Below are positions 1-8,984 of a stretch of 64,000 nucleotides of DNA, one piece after another. Every line of letters begins with the position of its first letter. Position 1 is the stretch's first letter. The notes under the pieces were generated by a model. It was not told the DNA's origin, did no database searches, and worked only from the letters and a program-made list of their open reading frames with translations. Source of the DNA: G965230065 sp965230065 (GTDB lineage: Bacteria > Bacteroidota > Bacteroidia > Cytophagales > Cyclobacteriaceae); assembly GCA_965230065.1 (NCBI GenBank), contig OZ245942.1:4092001-4156000 (forward strand), read 5' to 3'. Position numbers and translations under genes: made by a program.

Positions 1-108
1 TACGTTCTATTCTACTAAGAAGCAGATTATTTATAACATTGGGTGGTTACTACATTTTTTGCCCTCCGGTCAAATTTCGGAAACGCTTCCCAGATACGCT
101 CTGATTTC

Positions 109-2040
109 ATGAAAAAGTTTATCTTTATTATTGGACTTTTTGTGGCATTTACTTCTGTTGCACAGCAAAAAGTATATACTACAAAATCGAAAAAAGCCAT
201 TGTTTATTACGAAGAATCTGAGGATTTTTATATCCGCAGACAATATGGACAAGCCGTAGAGTTGCTGCAAAAGGCTTTGGACAAAGATGAAGAATTTGCA
301 GAGGCCCACTTGCGGATGATGCGGATTTACAGCACGGTGGGTGATAAAGCCAAAATAAGATACCATGCCGGAAAAATCATTGCCCAACAAAACGATAATC
401 CTAAATTTTCGGAAGCTTATTATATGCTGGCCAATCTGGCTTTTGAGGAAGGGGATTATGAAAAAGCAGACCAGTATTTATCTGAAATGATGAAAATGGC
501 CATAAACCCCCGCGTAAAGCAGGAAGGTGAGCGCATGCAAGTCAACATTTCTTTTGCCAAAGAAGCTATCAAAAACCCTTTGCCCTTTAATCCGCGGCCA
601 TTACCGGCTACAATTAACAAGTTTCCACTGCAGTACTTTCCCGTACTCACGGCCGACCAACAATCCATTATTTTTACCGGAAGAAGAGGCATCACCCCCC
701 AATTTGACGAAGACGTTTACATCAGCACCCGGGATGCGCAAGGGAGGTGGCAGGAACCAAAGTTGATTTCGCCCAATATCACCACCGAGTTTAACGAAGG
801 TACTTGCACCATTTCTGCTGACGGCCGCACGCTGATTTTCACGTCATGTGTGGGACGGCGTGTATTGGGTAGTTGCGATTTATTTATTTCATACAAAGAA
901 GGGGAGGAGTGGGGCGAACCCGAAAATATGGGCACCAATATAAATTCCAGGGCATGGGAATCGCAACCCTCCCTTTCGGCTGATGGAAAAATGTTGTTTT
1001 TTGTATCAGACCGGCCCGGCGGGCTTGGCATGATGGATATTTATGTGTCGTATCTTGGTGAAGATGGGCAGTGGGAAAAACCTAAAAACCTGGGAAAAGG
1101 TATAAATACAGCCAAGGACGAGGTTTCCCCTTTTATCCATGTGAATGGGCAAACTTTATTTTTTGCCTCTACGGGATATCCGGGCTTTGGAGGACTCGAT
1201 TTGTATCAGGCAGAAAAAAAGGGAGATACTTTTACTACTCCTGAAAATTTGGGGTATCCGCTTAATACGCATGGGGATCAGGTTTCTTTGTTTATGACAG
1301 CCGATGGTGCCAAAGGATATTATTCATTGGAAAAGGGCAGGGAAGGGATTGATTACACCAGTACGCTGATGGAGTTTGAAGTGCCTGCCTCCATCCGGGT
1401 GAAAAACCGCAGTAATTTTGTGAAAGGCATCATCCGTGATGCTGAAACCAAAGAAGTATTGAGTGCGGAGGTGGAGTTATTTGACCTCAACGAACAAGAA
1501 AAGAAATACACCGTGGAATCGGATGCCGTAACGGGCGAATACATGATGGTACTTACTGAAGGGGCTGAATATGCTTTGTATGTTGACAAAGAAGGGTATT
1601 TATTTGAAAGCCTCACTTTTAATTATACCGATGACCTGCCCCCTGCCCAAAAACTGGAACCCGTTTACATTGACATTTACTTAAAACCCATCAAAGCCGG
1701 GAAAGAGACGGTGCTGAACAACATATTTTTTGATACCGACCAATATGTATTAAAGCCTAAATCAAAGACGGAACTGAACAAAGTCGTCAGGTTTTTACAA
1801 AATAACCCGGACATCAACATACGTATCAACGGGCACACCGATGATGTGGGTACCGAAGAGTACAACCAGCAGTTATCCCTCAACCGGGCGAAAGCTGTGT
1901 ATGAATATTTGGTAGAAACCGGAATTTCTGTTGAACGATTGGATTATAAAGGTTTTGGAGAAGCCAAACCCATCGTTGCCAATGATTCAGAAATTAACCG
2001 CCAGAGAAACCGAAGGATTGCTTTTGAGGTGGTGCAGTAA
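109..2040 (+). CDS. OmpA-family envelope protein with TPR, beta-propeller and carboxypeptidase-regulatory domains (PorE-like)
   Basis: Predicted secreted protein that anchors an outer-membrane or periplasmic assembly to peptidoglycan. The ATG at 109 gives a clean signal peptide (MKKFIFIIGLFVAFTSVAQQ); an in-frame ATG 66 bases upstream would add a non-signal-like leader, so I reject it. Domains in order: TPR-like helices at about residues 30-125; PD40/WD40-type propeller blades at about 175-400, with repeated patterns such as SADGRTLIFTS and SADGKMLFFVSDRPGG; a carboxypeptidase-regulatory-like beta domain at about 440-520; and an OmpA peptidoglycan-binding domain at about 535-643 with the signature NGHTDDVGTEEYNQQLSLNR. 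This architecture is that of PorE of the type IX secretion/gliding machinery. Bacteroidota carry several paralogues with the same layout, so the T9SS role is inference. The upstream region is cut by the window edge. Confidence 0.88.
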   Translation: MKKFIFIIGLFVAFTSVAQQKVYTTKSKKAIVYYEESEDFYIRRQYGQAVELLQKALDKDEEFAEAHLRMMRIYSTVGDKAKIRYHAGKIIAQQNDNPKFSEAYYMLANLAFEEGDYEKADQYLSEMMKMAINPRVKQEGERMQVNISFAKEAIKNPLPFNPRPLPATINKFPLQYFPVLTADQQSIIFTGRRGITPQFDEDVYISTRDAQGRWQEPKLISPNITTEFNEGTCTISADGRTLIFTSCVGRRVLGSCDLFISYKEGEEWGEPENMGTNINSRAWESQPSLSADGKMLFFVSDRPGGLGMMDIYVSYLGEDGQWEKPKNLGKGINTAKDEVSPFIHVNGQTLFFASTGYPGFGGLDLYQAEKKGDTFTTPENLGYPLNTHGDQVSLFMTADGAKGYYSLEKGREGIDYTSTLMEFEVPASIRVKNRSNFVKGIIRDAETKEVLSAEVELFDLNEQEKKYTVESDAVTGEYMMVLTEGAEYALYVDKEGYLFESLTFNYTDDLPPAQKLEPVYIDIYLKPIKAGKETVLNNIFFDTDQYVLKPKSKTELNKVVRFLQNNPDINIRINGHTDDVGTEEYNQQLSLNRAKAVYEYLVETGISVERLDYKGFGEAKPIVANDSEINRQRNRRIAFEVVQ

Positions 2041-2384
2041 GTTCAATAGGCAATTAACAATCAGGATATGTTTGTGTACCAAAGGGGACCCAGGCAAGAC
2101 TTTTCGAAGATCGAAGGCGCGAGGCCGAAGAATTACTTCCGTCTTCCGGCTTAATAATAATGCTACTCCCAAGTTCCAGTTGGATTATATTTGGAAAAAA
2201 GGTGGTTCCTGTGTGTTTTCTTACCGATTCATTTAATTCCCGCCAATTATCTACTAAATTCGCACCCGATTCTCAAGTTTCTGGTTGTTTGTTTAACGTT
2301 TTAGTGTTTAAAGTTTTTCGTACTAAAGCGCCGAAAAGCACAACTGGAAACTATCAACCATAAACCAAAAACAAAAAACGCTAC
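2041..2384. other. Intergenic region upstream of carB, no gene seen
   Basis: The short frames here lack homology-like features and are not called. A GC-rich patch around 2115-2160 can fold into a short imperfect hairpin (GCCGAAG against CTTCCGGC, one bulge) that could end transcription of the upstream gene, but it has no T-run. I found no TAnnTTTG promoter box for carB, and nothing resembling a tRNA or riboswitch. Confidence 0.4.
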
Positions 2385-5198
2385 ATGCCTAAAGACAATA
2401 GCATTAAATCAATACTGATTATTGGAAGCGGACCTATCGTGATTGGACAAGCTTGTGAGTTTGATTATTCAGGATCTCAGGCAGCCCGTTCGTTGCAGGA
2501 AGAAGGAATAGAGGTAACACTCATCAATTCTAATCCGGCTACCATTATGACCGACCCGGTGATGGCGGACAATATTTATCTGAGGCCGCTGGAGAAAAAG
2601 TCAATCATTGAAATCCTGGAAAAACATAAAATTGATGCGGTTTTGCCTACGATGGGCGGACAAACTGCGCTCAACCTGGCCATAGATTGCGATAATGCAG
2701 GAATTTGGAAGAAATACGGTGTACGCATCATTGGTGTAGATATCAATGCCATTGAAACTACCGAAGACCGGGAAAAATTCCGCTTGCGCATGAAGGAGTT
2801 GGATGTGAATGTGAGCGAAGGAAAAATTGCCACTTCATTTTTGCAGGGAAAAGAAATTGCCCAGGAAATTGGCTTTCCTTTGGTAATTCGTCCTTCTTAC
2901 ACTTTGGGAGGATCAGGCGGAGGCTTTGTACATTCGGCCGACAAATTTGAGAAGGCTTTGAGTCATGGCCTTCATATGTCGCCGGTGCACGAAGTACTCA
3001 TAGAAGAAAGTATATTGGGCTGGAAAGAATACGAACTTGAGCTTTTGCGGGACAACATGGGCAATGTCATTATCATTTGCTCTATTGAAAACTTTGACCC
3101 CATGGGCATCCATACGGGCGATTCGGTTACCGTAGCCCCTGCCATGACTTTGCCAGACACCGTATACCAGGAAATGCGCGACCTGGCCATTAAAATGATG
3201 AATGGTATCGGTGAATTTGCCGGAGGGTGTAACGTACAGTTTGCGGTAAACCCTGAAAATGACTATATCGCCGCAATTGAAATTAACCCCCGGGTTTCAC
3301 GCTCATCAGCCCTGGCGTCTAAAGCTACGGGTTATCCCATTGCCAAAATTGCCGCCAAGCTGGCCATTGGTTACAACCTTGATGAACTGGAAAACCAGAT
3401 TACGAAAACGACTCCCGCCTTTTTTGAGCCAGCGCTGGACTATGTAATCGTAAAAATCCCTCGGTGGAACTTTGATAAATTCAAAGGCTCTGACCAGCAC
3501 CTGGGCTTGCAAATGAAATCGGTAGGTGAAACAATGGGTATTGGCCGCACTTTCCAGGAAGCGCTGCAAAAAGCCTGTCAGTCGCTGGAAATCAAAAGAA
3601 ATGGATTGGGTGCCGATGGGAAGGAAGAAACCAACCAGGAAAAAATACTGGAAAGCCTGGAATTTCCTTCGGGCGACCGCCTGTTCCGCATATATGACGC
3701 GTTTAAGTTGGGTATTTCTTTCTCTACCATTGAACGCCTCACCAAAATTGACAAGTGGTTTTTACAGCAAATAGAAGACCTCGTACATCTTGAGAAAGAT
3801 ATTGAGAAATACAAGGTAGATACCATTCCGGAAGAACTGCTGCGTTCGGCCAAGAAAAAAGGGTATGCCGACCGGCAGATTGCCCACCTGCTCCGCTGTT
3901 TAGAAAGCGAAGTATTTAATAAAAGAACAGAGATGGGCATCAACCGGGTTTATAAGGTTGTAGACACCTGTGCGGCTGAATTTGAAGCCAAAACACCTTA
4001 TTTCTACTCTACTTTTGAAGAAGAAAACGAATCGGTTTCTACGGATAGGGAAAAAATCATCATTCTGGGTTCTGGTCCCAACCGTATTGGGCAGGGCATT
4101 GAATTTGACTACTCTTGTGTACACGGGGTGCTGGCTGCCAAAGAATGTGGTTATGAAACCATTATGATTAACTGTAACCCCGAAACCGTATCCACTGACT
4201 TCGATGTAGCGGACAAACTCTACTTTGAACCTGTTTTCTGGGAACATATTTATGACATCATCCTGCACGAAAAACCTGTTGGGGTGATTGTACAGCTGGG
4301 CGGACAAACAGCCCTGAAACTGGCCGAAAAACTCAACCGGTACGGTATCAAAATTATTGGTACACCCTTCGAGTCGCTTGACCTGGCCGAAGACCGGGGA
4401 AGTTTCTCTACCCTGTTGAAAGATAATGAAATTCCTTATCCTAAGTTTGGGGTCATTGAAGATGCAGAATCGGCCCTGGAACTTTCGCGTGAAATCGGGT
4501 TCCCACTGCTCGTACGCCCCTCTTATGTATTGGGTGGGCAAAGCATGAAAATTGTGATTAACGAGAAGGAACTGGAATCACACGTGGTAGATATTTTGCG
4601 TGAGATGCCCGATAATCACATTCTGCTTGACCACTTTCTGGAAGGTGCCATTGAGGCAGAGGCTGATGCCATTTGCGATGGGGAAGATGTACATATCATC
4701 GGCATTATGCAGCATATTGAACCGGCCGGTATCCACTCCGGAGATTCTTATGCAGTGCTGCCTCCTTACAACCTGGGAGATTTTGTAATGCAACAAATTG
4801 AATTGTATACTGAGAAGATTGCCCGGGCACTAAACACGGTTGGGCTAATTAATATTCAGTTTGCCATTAAAGATGATAAAGTATATATCATTGAAGCCAA
4901 CCCCAGGGCATCGCGCACCGTACCATTTATATGCAAGGCCTATCAGGAACCTTATGTGAATTATGCTACCAAAGTAATGCTGGGGCATAGCAAGGTGAAG
5001 GACTTCAAGTTCAACCCTGTAAAAGAAGGGTATGCCATTAAGGTGCCTGTATTCTCTTTTGAGAAATTCCCGAATGTAAACAAGGAATTAGGCCCGGAGA
5101 TGAAATCTACAGGAGAAGCCATCTACTTTATTGATGACCTGCTGGACGATTACTTCCTGAAAATTTACAGCGAACGGAACATCTACCTCAGCAGGTAG
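2385..5198 (+). CDS. carB: Carbamoyl-phosphate synthase large chain, short form without the MGS domain
   Basis: Cytoplasmic enzyme making carbamoyl phosphate from bicarbonate, ATP and glutamine-derived ammonia, for pyrimidines and arginine. The two homologous ATP-grasp halves are plain. Each starts with a GSGP nucleotide/phosphate motif (IIGSGPIVIGQACEFDYSG near residue 10; ILGSGPNRIGQGIEFDYS near 560) and each has a conserved PxxxRPSYxLGG segment. The protein stops at 937 residues, directly after the second carbamate-synthesis domain. The Escherichia coli enzyme, about 1070 residues, continues with a roughly 130-residue MGS domain that binds the allosteric effectors UMP, IMP and ornithine. 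The small subunit gene carA is not adjacent. The reading frame is clean, so this is a natural short form and not a frameshift. The start is supported by the N-terminal match to the family. Confidence 0.97.
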   Translation: MPKDNSIKSILIIGSGPIVIGQACEFDYSGSQAARSLQEEGIEVTLINSNPATIMTDPVMADNIYLRPLEKKSIIEILEKHKIDAVLPTMGGQTALNLAIDCDNAGIWKKYGVRIIGVDINAIETTEDREKFRLRMKELDVNVSEGKIATSFLQGKEIAQEIGFPLVIRPSYTLGGSGGGFVHSADKFEKALSHGLHMSPVHEVLIEESILGWKEYELELLRDNMGNVIIICSIENFDPMGIHTGDSVTVAPAMTLPDTVYQEMRDLAIKMMNGIGEFAGGCNVQFAVNPENDYIAAIEINPRVSRSSALASKATGYPIAKIAAKLAIGYNLDELENQITKTTPAFFEPALDYVIVKIPRWNFDKFKGSDQHLGLQMKSVGETMGIGRTFQEALQKACQSLEIKRNGLGADGKEETNQEKILESLEFPSGDRLFRIYDAFKLGISFSTIERLTKIDKWFLQQIEDLVHLEKDIEKYKVDTIPEELLRSAKKKGYADRQIAHLLRCLESEVFNKRTEMGINRVYKVVDTCAAEFEAKTPYFYSTFEEENESVSTDREKIIILGSGPNRIGQGIEFDYSCVHGVLAAKECGYETIMINCNPETVSTDFDVADKLYFEPVFWEHIYDIILHEKPVGVIVQLGGQTALKLAEKLNRYGIKIIGTPFESLDLAEDRGSFSTLLKDNEIPYPKFGVIEDAESALELSREIGFPLLVRPSYVLGGQSMKIVINEKELESHVVDILREMPDNHILLDHFLEGAIEAEADAICDGEDVHIIGIMQHIEPAGIHSGDSYAVLPPYNLGDFVMQQIELYTEKIARALNTVGLINIQFAIKDDKVYIIEANPRASRTVPFICKAYQEPYVNYATKVMLGHSKVKDFKFNPVKEGYAIKVPVFSFEKFPNVNKELGPEMKSTGEAIYFIDDLLDDYFLKIYSERNIYLSR

Positions 5199-5226
5199 GG
5201 TTCCGTCCCTTTAACCTGAAAGATAT

Positions 5227-5496
5227 ATGTTCAAATTAATGCTTTTGATGCTGGTGATTGGCTTTGGGGTGTACAAGGTCGTGAACTTCATATTTCGCAT
5301 TCTTTTCACCCTTTCTGGCGGAAAGCGCACCAGCACTTTTAATAACTCCAATACTGGAAACCGTAAGCAGAAAAACCAAAAACGAAAAGCCCCCAACAGC
5401 GACCTGAACATAGATTACGTACCCGATGACCCCAAAAAGAAAAACAAAAAAGGCTTCAACGGCGGGGATTATGTGGATTATGAAGAGGTGAAGTGA
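5227..5496 (+). CDS. Small DUF4834-family membrane protein
   Basis: An 89-residue protein with one N-terminal hydrophobic segment (about residues 1-28) followed by a strongly basic, lysine/asparagine-rich tail ending in an acidic stretch (DYVDYEEVK). The pattern of membrane anchor, basic linker and terminal acidic patch fits the Bacteroidota family DUF4834, whose function is unknown. It lies 28 bases behind carB on the same strand and is followed by a good terminator, so it is probably the last gene of a carB transcript. No enzymatic motif is visible. Confidence 0.75.
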   Translation: MFKLMLLMLVIGFGVYKVVNFIFRILFTLSGGKRTSTFNNSNTGNRKQKNQKRKAPNSDLNIDYVPDDPKKKNKKGFNGGDYVDYEEVK

Positions 5497-5554
5497 GGGT
5501 TTTTTATTGACACTGTCGTAAGATGTAAGAGGCTTTTTCTGGCTGCATAAAACC

Positions 5555-5601
5555 AAGGTCTGTGCCGCCGTGGCCCGGTCCTCACAGGCCTTTTCTTTTT
5601 T
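5555..5601 (+). terminator. Rho-independent terminator after the DUF4834 gene
   Basis: A ten-base stem (AAGGTCTGTG against CACAGGCCTT, one G-T pair) encloses an 18-base GC-rich loop and is followed at once by TTCTTTTTT. It lies about 60 bases behind the stop codon and would end the carB-DUF4834 transcript. Confidence 0.7.
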
Positions 5602-5781
5602 GTTTTTAAGCAAATCCCCCAATATGTTACATACTCAAATGAAATACAGTAGTCTGCACATAACCTTATGCGCAGGATACATTACTTTCATTTTTCTTAC
5701 GGGTATCAGTTGAGATTAACAAGTTCATTTGTTGAAGCCCACCCAATGCATTATATTTCATTTGCAATTAATTTGACATTG

Positions 5782-6717
5782 ATGGGCTTAACAAGAAGAA
5801 AATTTTTACACATCTCCCAGGCAGCAGCCTTGGGCTTGCCTTTTATACCCCAAACAGATTTCTTCAATTTATCTTCAAAAAAGAATAAATACGTCGAAAA
5901 TATAGGGTTGCAGTTGTATACCGTTCGCGATCAGCTTGTGTACAACCCCATGAAAACCCTTGAAACCATCCGCAATTTAGGGTATAAACAGGTTGAGCTT
6001 TTTGATGTGCATTTGCTTCGAAGGATGAAACCTGCCCTGGATAATTTAGGGCTGGCCACTAACAGCGCACATTTTATGAGTGCTTTTCTTACAGGCAACT
6101 GGGACCTTATGGCTGTACAGGGCATATACAAACCCAATAATTACACGCTTGACCAGGTGGTGGCAGACGCTGCCAAATATGGTGTGCAGTATTTGGTATT
6201 GCCTTATTTCTTTCCTTCCGAAAGGGATAGCCTGGAAAAATGCCAGCTAATATCAGAAAAAATGAACCAATTGGGTGAAAAGTGCCAGCAAGCCGGGTTA
6301 CAGCTTTGCTACCACAACCATGCCTCTGAATTTAAACCATTGTACGATGATGACACTGTCCCTTTTGAAGTATTTATGCAGGAATTTGATAAGGATTTGG
6401 TAAAACTTGAATTGGACATATTCTGGCTAAAAGTAGCCGGGCTTGATCCTGCCCAAAAAATTGAAGAATACGCTGGCAGGGTTGAATTACTACATTTAAA
6501 AGATAAAGCCTCCGGAATACCTAAGGTTTTTTTAGGGGAAGAGCAATTTCCCGAAGAAGCCTTTCAACCTATTGGTGAAGGTGAGATTGACTTTAATAGC
6601 ATTTTTAAAGCAGCTAAAAAAGCCAAAGTGCAGCATTGTTTTGTAGAACAAGACGCTTCTCCCAACCCCATGCAGAGTATCAGTGAAAGTATACGGTATT
6701 TGCAAAATAATTTTTAG
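5782..6717 (+). CDS. Tat-exported sugar phosphate isomerase/epimerase-like TIM-barrel protein
   Basis: A member of the xylose-isomerase-like TIM-barrel (AP endonuclease 2) family, which includes sugar isomerases, epimerases and inosose dehydratase-like enzymes. I chose the internal ATG at 5782 because it begins a twin-arginine signal (MGLTRRKFLHISQAAALGLP). The longer frame from 5668 would bury that signal behind 38 extra residues. The family pattern is visible in IGLQLYTVRD near the start of the barrel, LCYHNHASEF in the middle (metal-ligand histidine region), KLELDIFWLKVAG, and the C-terminal FVEQD strand. Export by Tat implies a folded metal- or cofactor-containing enzyme in the periplasm; the substrate cannot be read from sequence. 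A DeoR-type regulator follows on the same strand after 150 bases. Confidence 0.85.
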   Translation: MGLTRRKFLHISQAAALGLPFIPQTDFFNLSSKKNKYVENIGLQLYTVRDQLVYNPMKTLETIRNLGYKQVELFDVHLLRRMKPALDNLGLATNSAHFMSAFLTGNWDLMAVQGIYKPNNYTLDQVVADAAKYGVQYLVLPYFFPSERDSLEKCQLISEKMNQLGEKCQQAGLQLCYHNHASEFKPLYDDDTVPFEVFMQEFDKDLVKLELDIFWLKVAGLDPAQKIEEYAGRVELLHLKDKASGIPKVFLGEEQFPEEAFQPIGEGEIDFNSIFKAAKKAKVQHCFVEQDASPNPMQSISESIRYLQNNF

Positions 6718-6867
6718 CGCTTAGTTTATTACTTACATTTATTGGGTAAAACGTTGAATACGTACAAATAATGGTGGTTTCTGCTCACCATGTATTGTTA
6801 CTAAAAAAGTACTGGTACGAAATCAAATGTTTTCTTAACTTGCCCTCCATTATCTTTTATTGTATAT

Positions 6868-7647
6868 ATGATAGAAAACAAGAAAAAATCGACGGTAGAA
6901 CGCAGGGCTGTGATCTTACAAGAGCTAGAAAGTAAGGGGCAGGTCAACGTACAGGAATTAAGTAAAAATTTTGGAGTAAGTGAGGTAACCATCAGAAACG
7001 ACCTCACCAATCTGGAAAAGAAGCGAATGCTCGTAAGGGCCCGTGGCGGCGCCATCCGACAAAATAACGTAGGAGTGGATTTTAATATTTCTGAAAAATC
7101 ACAACGACATTTTCAGGAAAAACAATTGATCGGAAAGAAAGCTGCATCCATCATTGAAGAAGGCGATACCATTATGATCGACTCTGGCACTACTACCACT
7201 GCCATGGCCAAGCACCTCACAAAGCACACCAACATTACCATAATTACCAATGCACTGAATATTGCGGTAATGCTGGCTGAGTTCCCTGAGATCAACGTCA
7301 TTGTTCCCGGAGGTATTTTACGAAAAAAATCTTTATCTCTGGTGGGGGCCTCTGCTGAAGAAAGTTTCCGCAATTATTTTTGTGATAAGCTCATTATTGG
7401 CGTTGATGGATTTGACACTGAGCGTGGTATCACCACTCCCAATGTAGAAGAAGCCCACTTAAACCGTGCCATGATAGAATTAGCCAAACAGGTAATTGTA
7501 GTGGCAGATTCCAGTAAATTTTCGCGCCGTAGCCTTGCCCTGATTGCCCATATTTCTAAGGTAGATACCATTATTACGGATGAAGGTATTTCAAAGGAAG
7601 ACAAACAACGGTTAGAAAATGCAGGGGTGGAAGTTATCGTTGCATAA
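6868..7647 (+). CDS. DeoR/GlpR-family transcriptional regulator
   Basis: A 259-residue DNA-binding repressor-type protein. The N-terminal DeoR helix-turn-helix is at about residues 8-60 (VNVQELSKNFGVSEVTIRND, then LVRARGGAI). The C-terminal sensor domain related to ribose-5-phosphate isomerase follows, with the phosphosugar-binding DSGTTTTAMAKHL segment near residue 107 and a second conserved IIGVDGFD motif. Members usually respond to phosphorylated sugars and control neighbouring sugar genes. The Tat-exported TIM-barrel gene just upstream is a possible partner but is not proven. The gene runs head-on into the Hint-domain gene, with only about 30 bases between the two stops. Confidence 0.92.
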   Translation: MIENKKKSTVERRAVILQELESKGQVNVQELSKNFGVSEVTIRNDLTNLEKKRMLVRARGGAIRQNNVGVDFNISEKSQRHFQEKQLIGKKAASIIEEGDTIMIDSGTTTTAMAKHLTKHTNITIITNALNIAVMLAEFPEINVIVPGGILRKKSLSLVGASAEESFRNYFCDKLIIGVDGFDTERGITTPNVEEAHLNRAMIELAKQVIVVADSSKFSRRSLALIAHISKVDTIITDEGISKEDKQRLENAGVEVIVA

Positions 7648-7679
7648 TGCTTCCACTCCCTGTTCACCTCTATCAATTT

Positions 7680-8693
7680 TTATTTGCTAAATACCATAAT
7701 ACCCCCAGCCAGGTAAGTACCTGCTGTAGTAGTAAGGTTATATACTTCTTCAGTAGTTTCATAACTTGGGATGGTAAACCCGACTTTATATTTTTCCAGC
7801 CTATCCGTCATGGGGTGATGCCGGTACAAAACATCGCCTATGTGCAACTGACCAATATTTTTCTTTCCCTTTTCAGTCATTACCGGATGATTCGGTGTTG
7901 CCAGCAGTTCCACAATATCAGCCAGGTAACTTTCATCGTTGCTGGATGCCGTGGTGGTTTCGACGGGCAACAAAATCACCTTGATAAGTTGAATATTTCT
8001 TTTGTGATGAATACTTACTGATGCTATAGTGGTATTTATGAGAGTTTCTTGATCAAAAGTAGTGACCATATCCCCTACTTTTATTTCAGAAATCCTTTTT
8101 TGACTGCCATCATGCATTGTGATGGATGCCTGTGACGGAAAGCAAAAATCATAATCATCACCAGACTGTTCCATTGCGCTCATATCTACGCCGGAACTTT
8201 TCTGCATCAAATAAGCCACTTCTTTGGAAAGAATGTACGACATTTTGAGTGCCACATCTTTTTCTTCACGGTCATGCTGGTGAATATCGTCAAAATACAT
8301 GTTCCATACCTCTCCGCTGCTGGCCATATTAGGAATGACCAGGTTAAAGGTTTCACCTGACGCTGTATTGGTAAACAAAGCAATCAGGCCCAGTTCTTCC
8401 ATAGATGCCCGGTCAATAAGTTTATAAAGGTCAATCCGCTTTTTAACACCACTGTCTCCTGTAATAAAATAGGGGGGCTTCATTTCATAGCGATCCAGAA
8501 CATACTTTCCATCTGCAAACTTGATGTAAGTATCATGGTCTAAATCTTCAACGGTAGCCTCCAGGGCTATTTTGTATTCTTCAGGGGTCATTCCCCGAGC
8601 TGCCCCACTTTCCTGGGCCTGCGCCTCCATACTGTAAAAGCCAGATAGCAAAAAAAATACCCAGTATCCTACTTGCCTAATCCTTAAAATCAT
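7680..8693 (-). CDS. Secreted protein with C-terminal Hint (Hedgehog/intein-type) autoprocessing domain
   Basis: I chose the ATG at 8693 because it begins a good signal peptide (MILRIRQVGYWVFFLLSGFY, cleavage probably after MEAQA); an ATG at 8714 would add seven residues. The N-terminal part (about residues 28-183) is an unrecognised domain. The C-terminal part (184-337) is a Hint domain. Cys184 opens it (CFPSQASITMHDGSQKRI), followed by GDMV, the catalytic block B TPNH at 266-269, and a second IGDVLYRH strand. The frame ends right after the last Hint strand (LAGGIMVFSK), without the usual HN-plus-extein end, so there is no downstream toxin or C-extein. The key cysteine and TxxH are intact, so N-terminal cleavage with transfer to a nucleophile is possible. 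The flanking gene arrangement (convergent with DeoR, divergent from susC) gives no functional hint. Confidence 0.8.
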   Translation of the reverse strand: MILRIRQVGYWVFFLLSGFYSMEAQAQESGAARGMTPEEYKIALEATVEDLDHDTYIKFADGKYVLDRYEMKPPYFITGDSGVKKRIDLYKLIDRASMEELGLIALFTNTASGETFNLVIPNMASSGEVWNMYFDDIHQHDREEKDVALKMSYILSKEVAYLMQKSSGVDMSAMEQSGDDYDFCFPSQASITMHDGSQKRISEIKVGDMVTTFDQETLINTTIASVSIHHKRNIQLIKVILLPVETTTASSNDESYLADIVELLATPNHPVMTEKGKKNIGQLHIGDVLYRHHPMTDRLEKYKVGFTIPSYETTEEVYNLTTTAGTYLAGGIMVFSK

Positions 8694-8714
8694 GTTGTAA
8701 AAGTTAGCATACAT

Positions 8715-8984
8715 ATTATTTAGTTTTTAATTGTGATTAAATGCAATATTAAAGAATAATATTTTATAATCAATGCATATAATATATATTTTATTCCAAA
8801 AAAATACATTTATTTAAAATAATATTTTGATATTATTTTTTTTATCTTTTGATTTGGAAAAAATAAATTATTATAGAATTAAATTTCTAATGTTAAATAT
8901 ATTACGATATATTATTTTATAAAATAAAGATAAAGTAAAATATTTATCGCATATAATTATTAACTAACCTAATTTTCTTAGCTT
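8715..8984. promoter_or_regulatory. Very AT-rich divergent promoter region before susC
   Basis: About 270 bases, markedly richer in A and T than the surroundings, separate the divergent Hint-protein and susC genes. A near-consensus Bacteroidota -7 box (TATCTTTTG, one extra T) lies at about 8843-8851, pointing towards susC. Two small palindromes are visible (AAATAATAT facing ATATTATTT near 8816-8840, and AATATAT facing ATATATT near 8896-8913) and could be regulator sites. No gene is present. Confidence 0.45.

Noticed and set aside
2041..2384. A tRNA or riboswitch in the gap before carB
   Set aside because: No cloverleaf, anticodon arm or known aptamer core could be found; only one weak hairpin is present.
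3900..4541. A 213-residue minus-strand frame inside carB
   Set aside because: The carB frame is continuous and matches its family across this stretch, so the antisense frame is not a gene.
2385..5198. carB as a truncated pseudogene
   Set aside because: Both ATP-grasp halves are complete, the frame is clean, and the short form ends neatly at a domain boundary; only the regulatory domain is missing.
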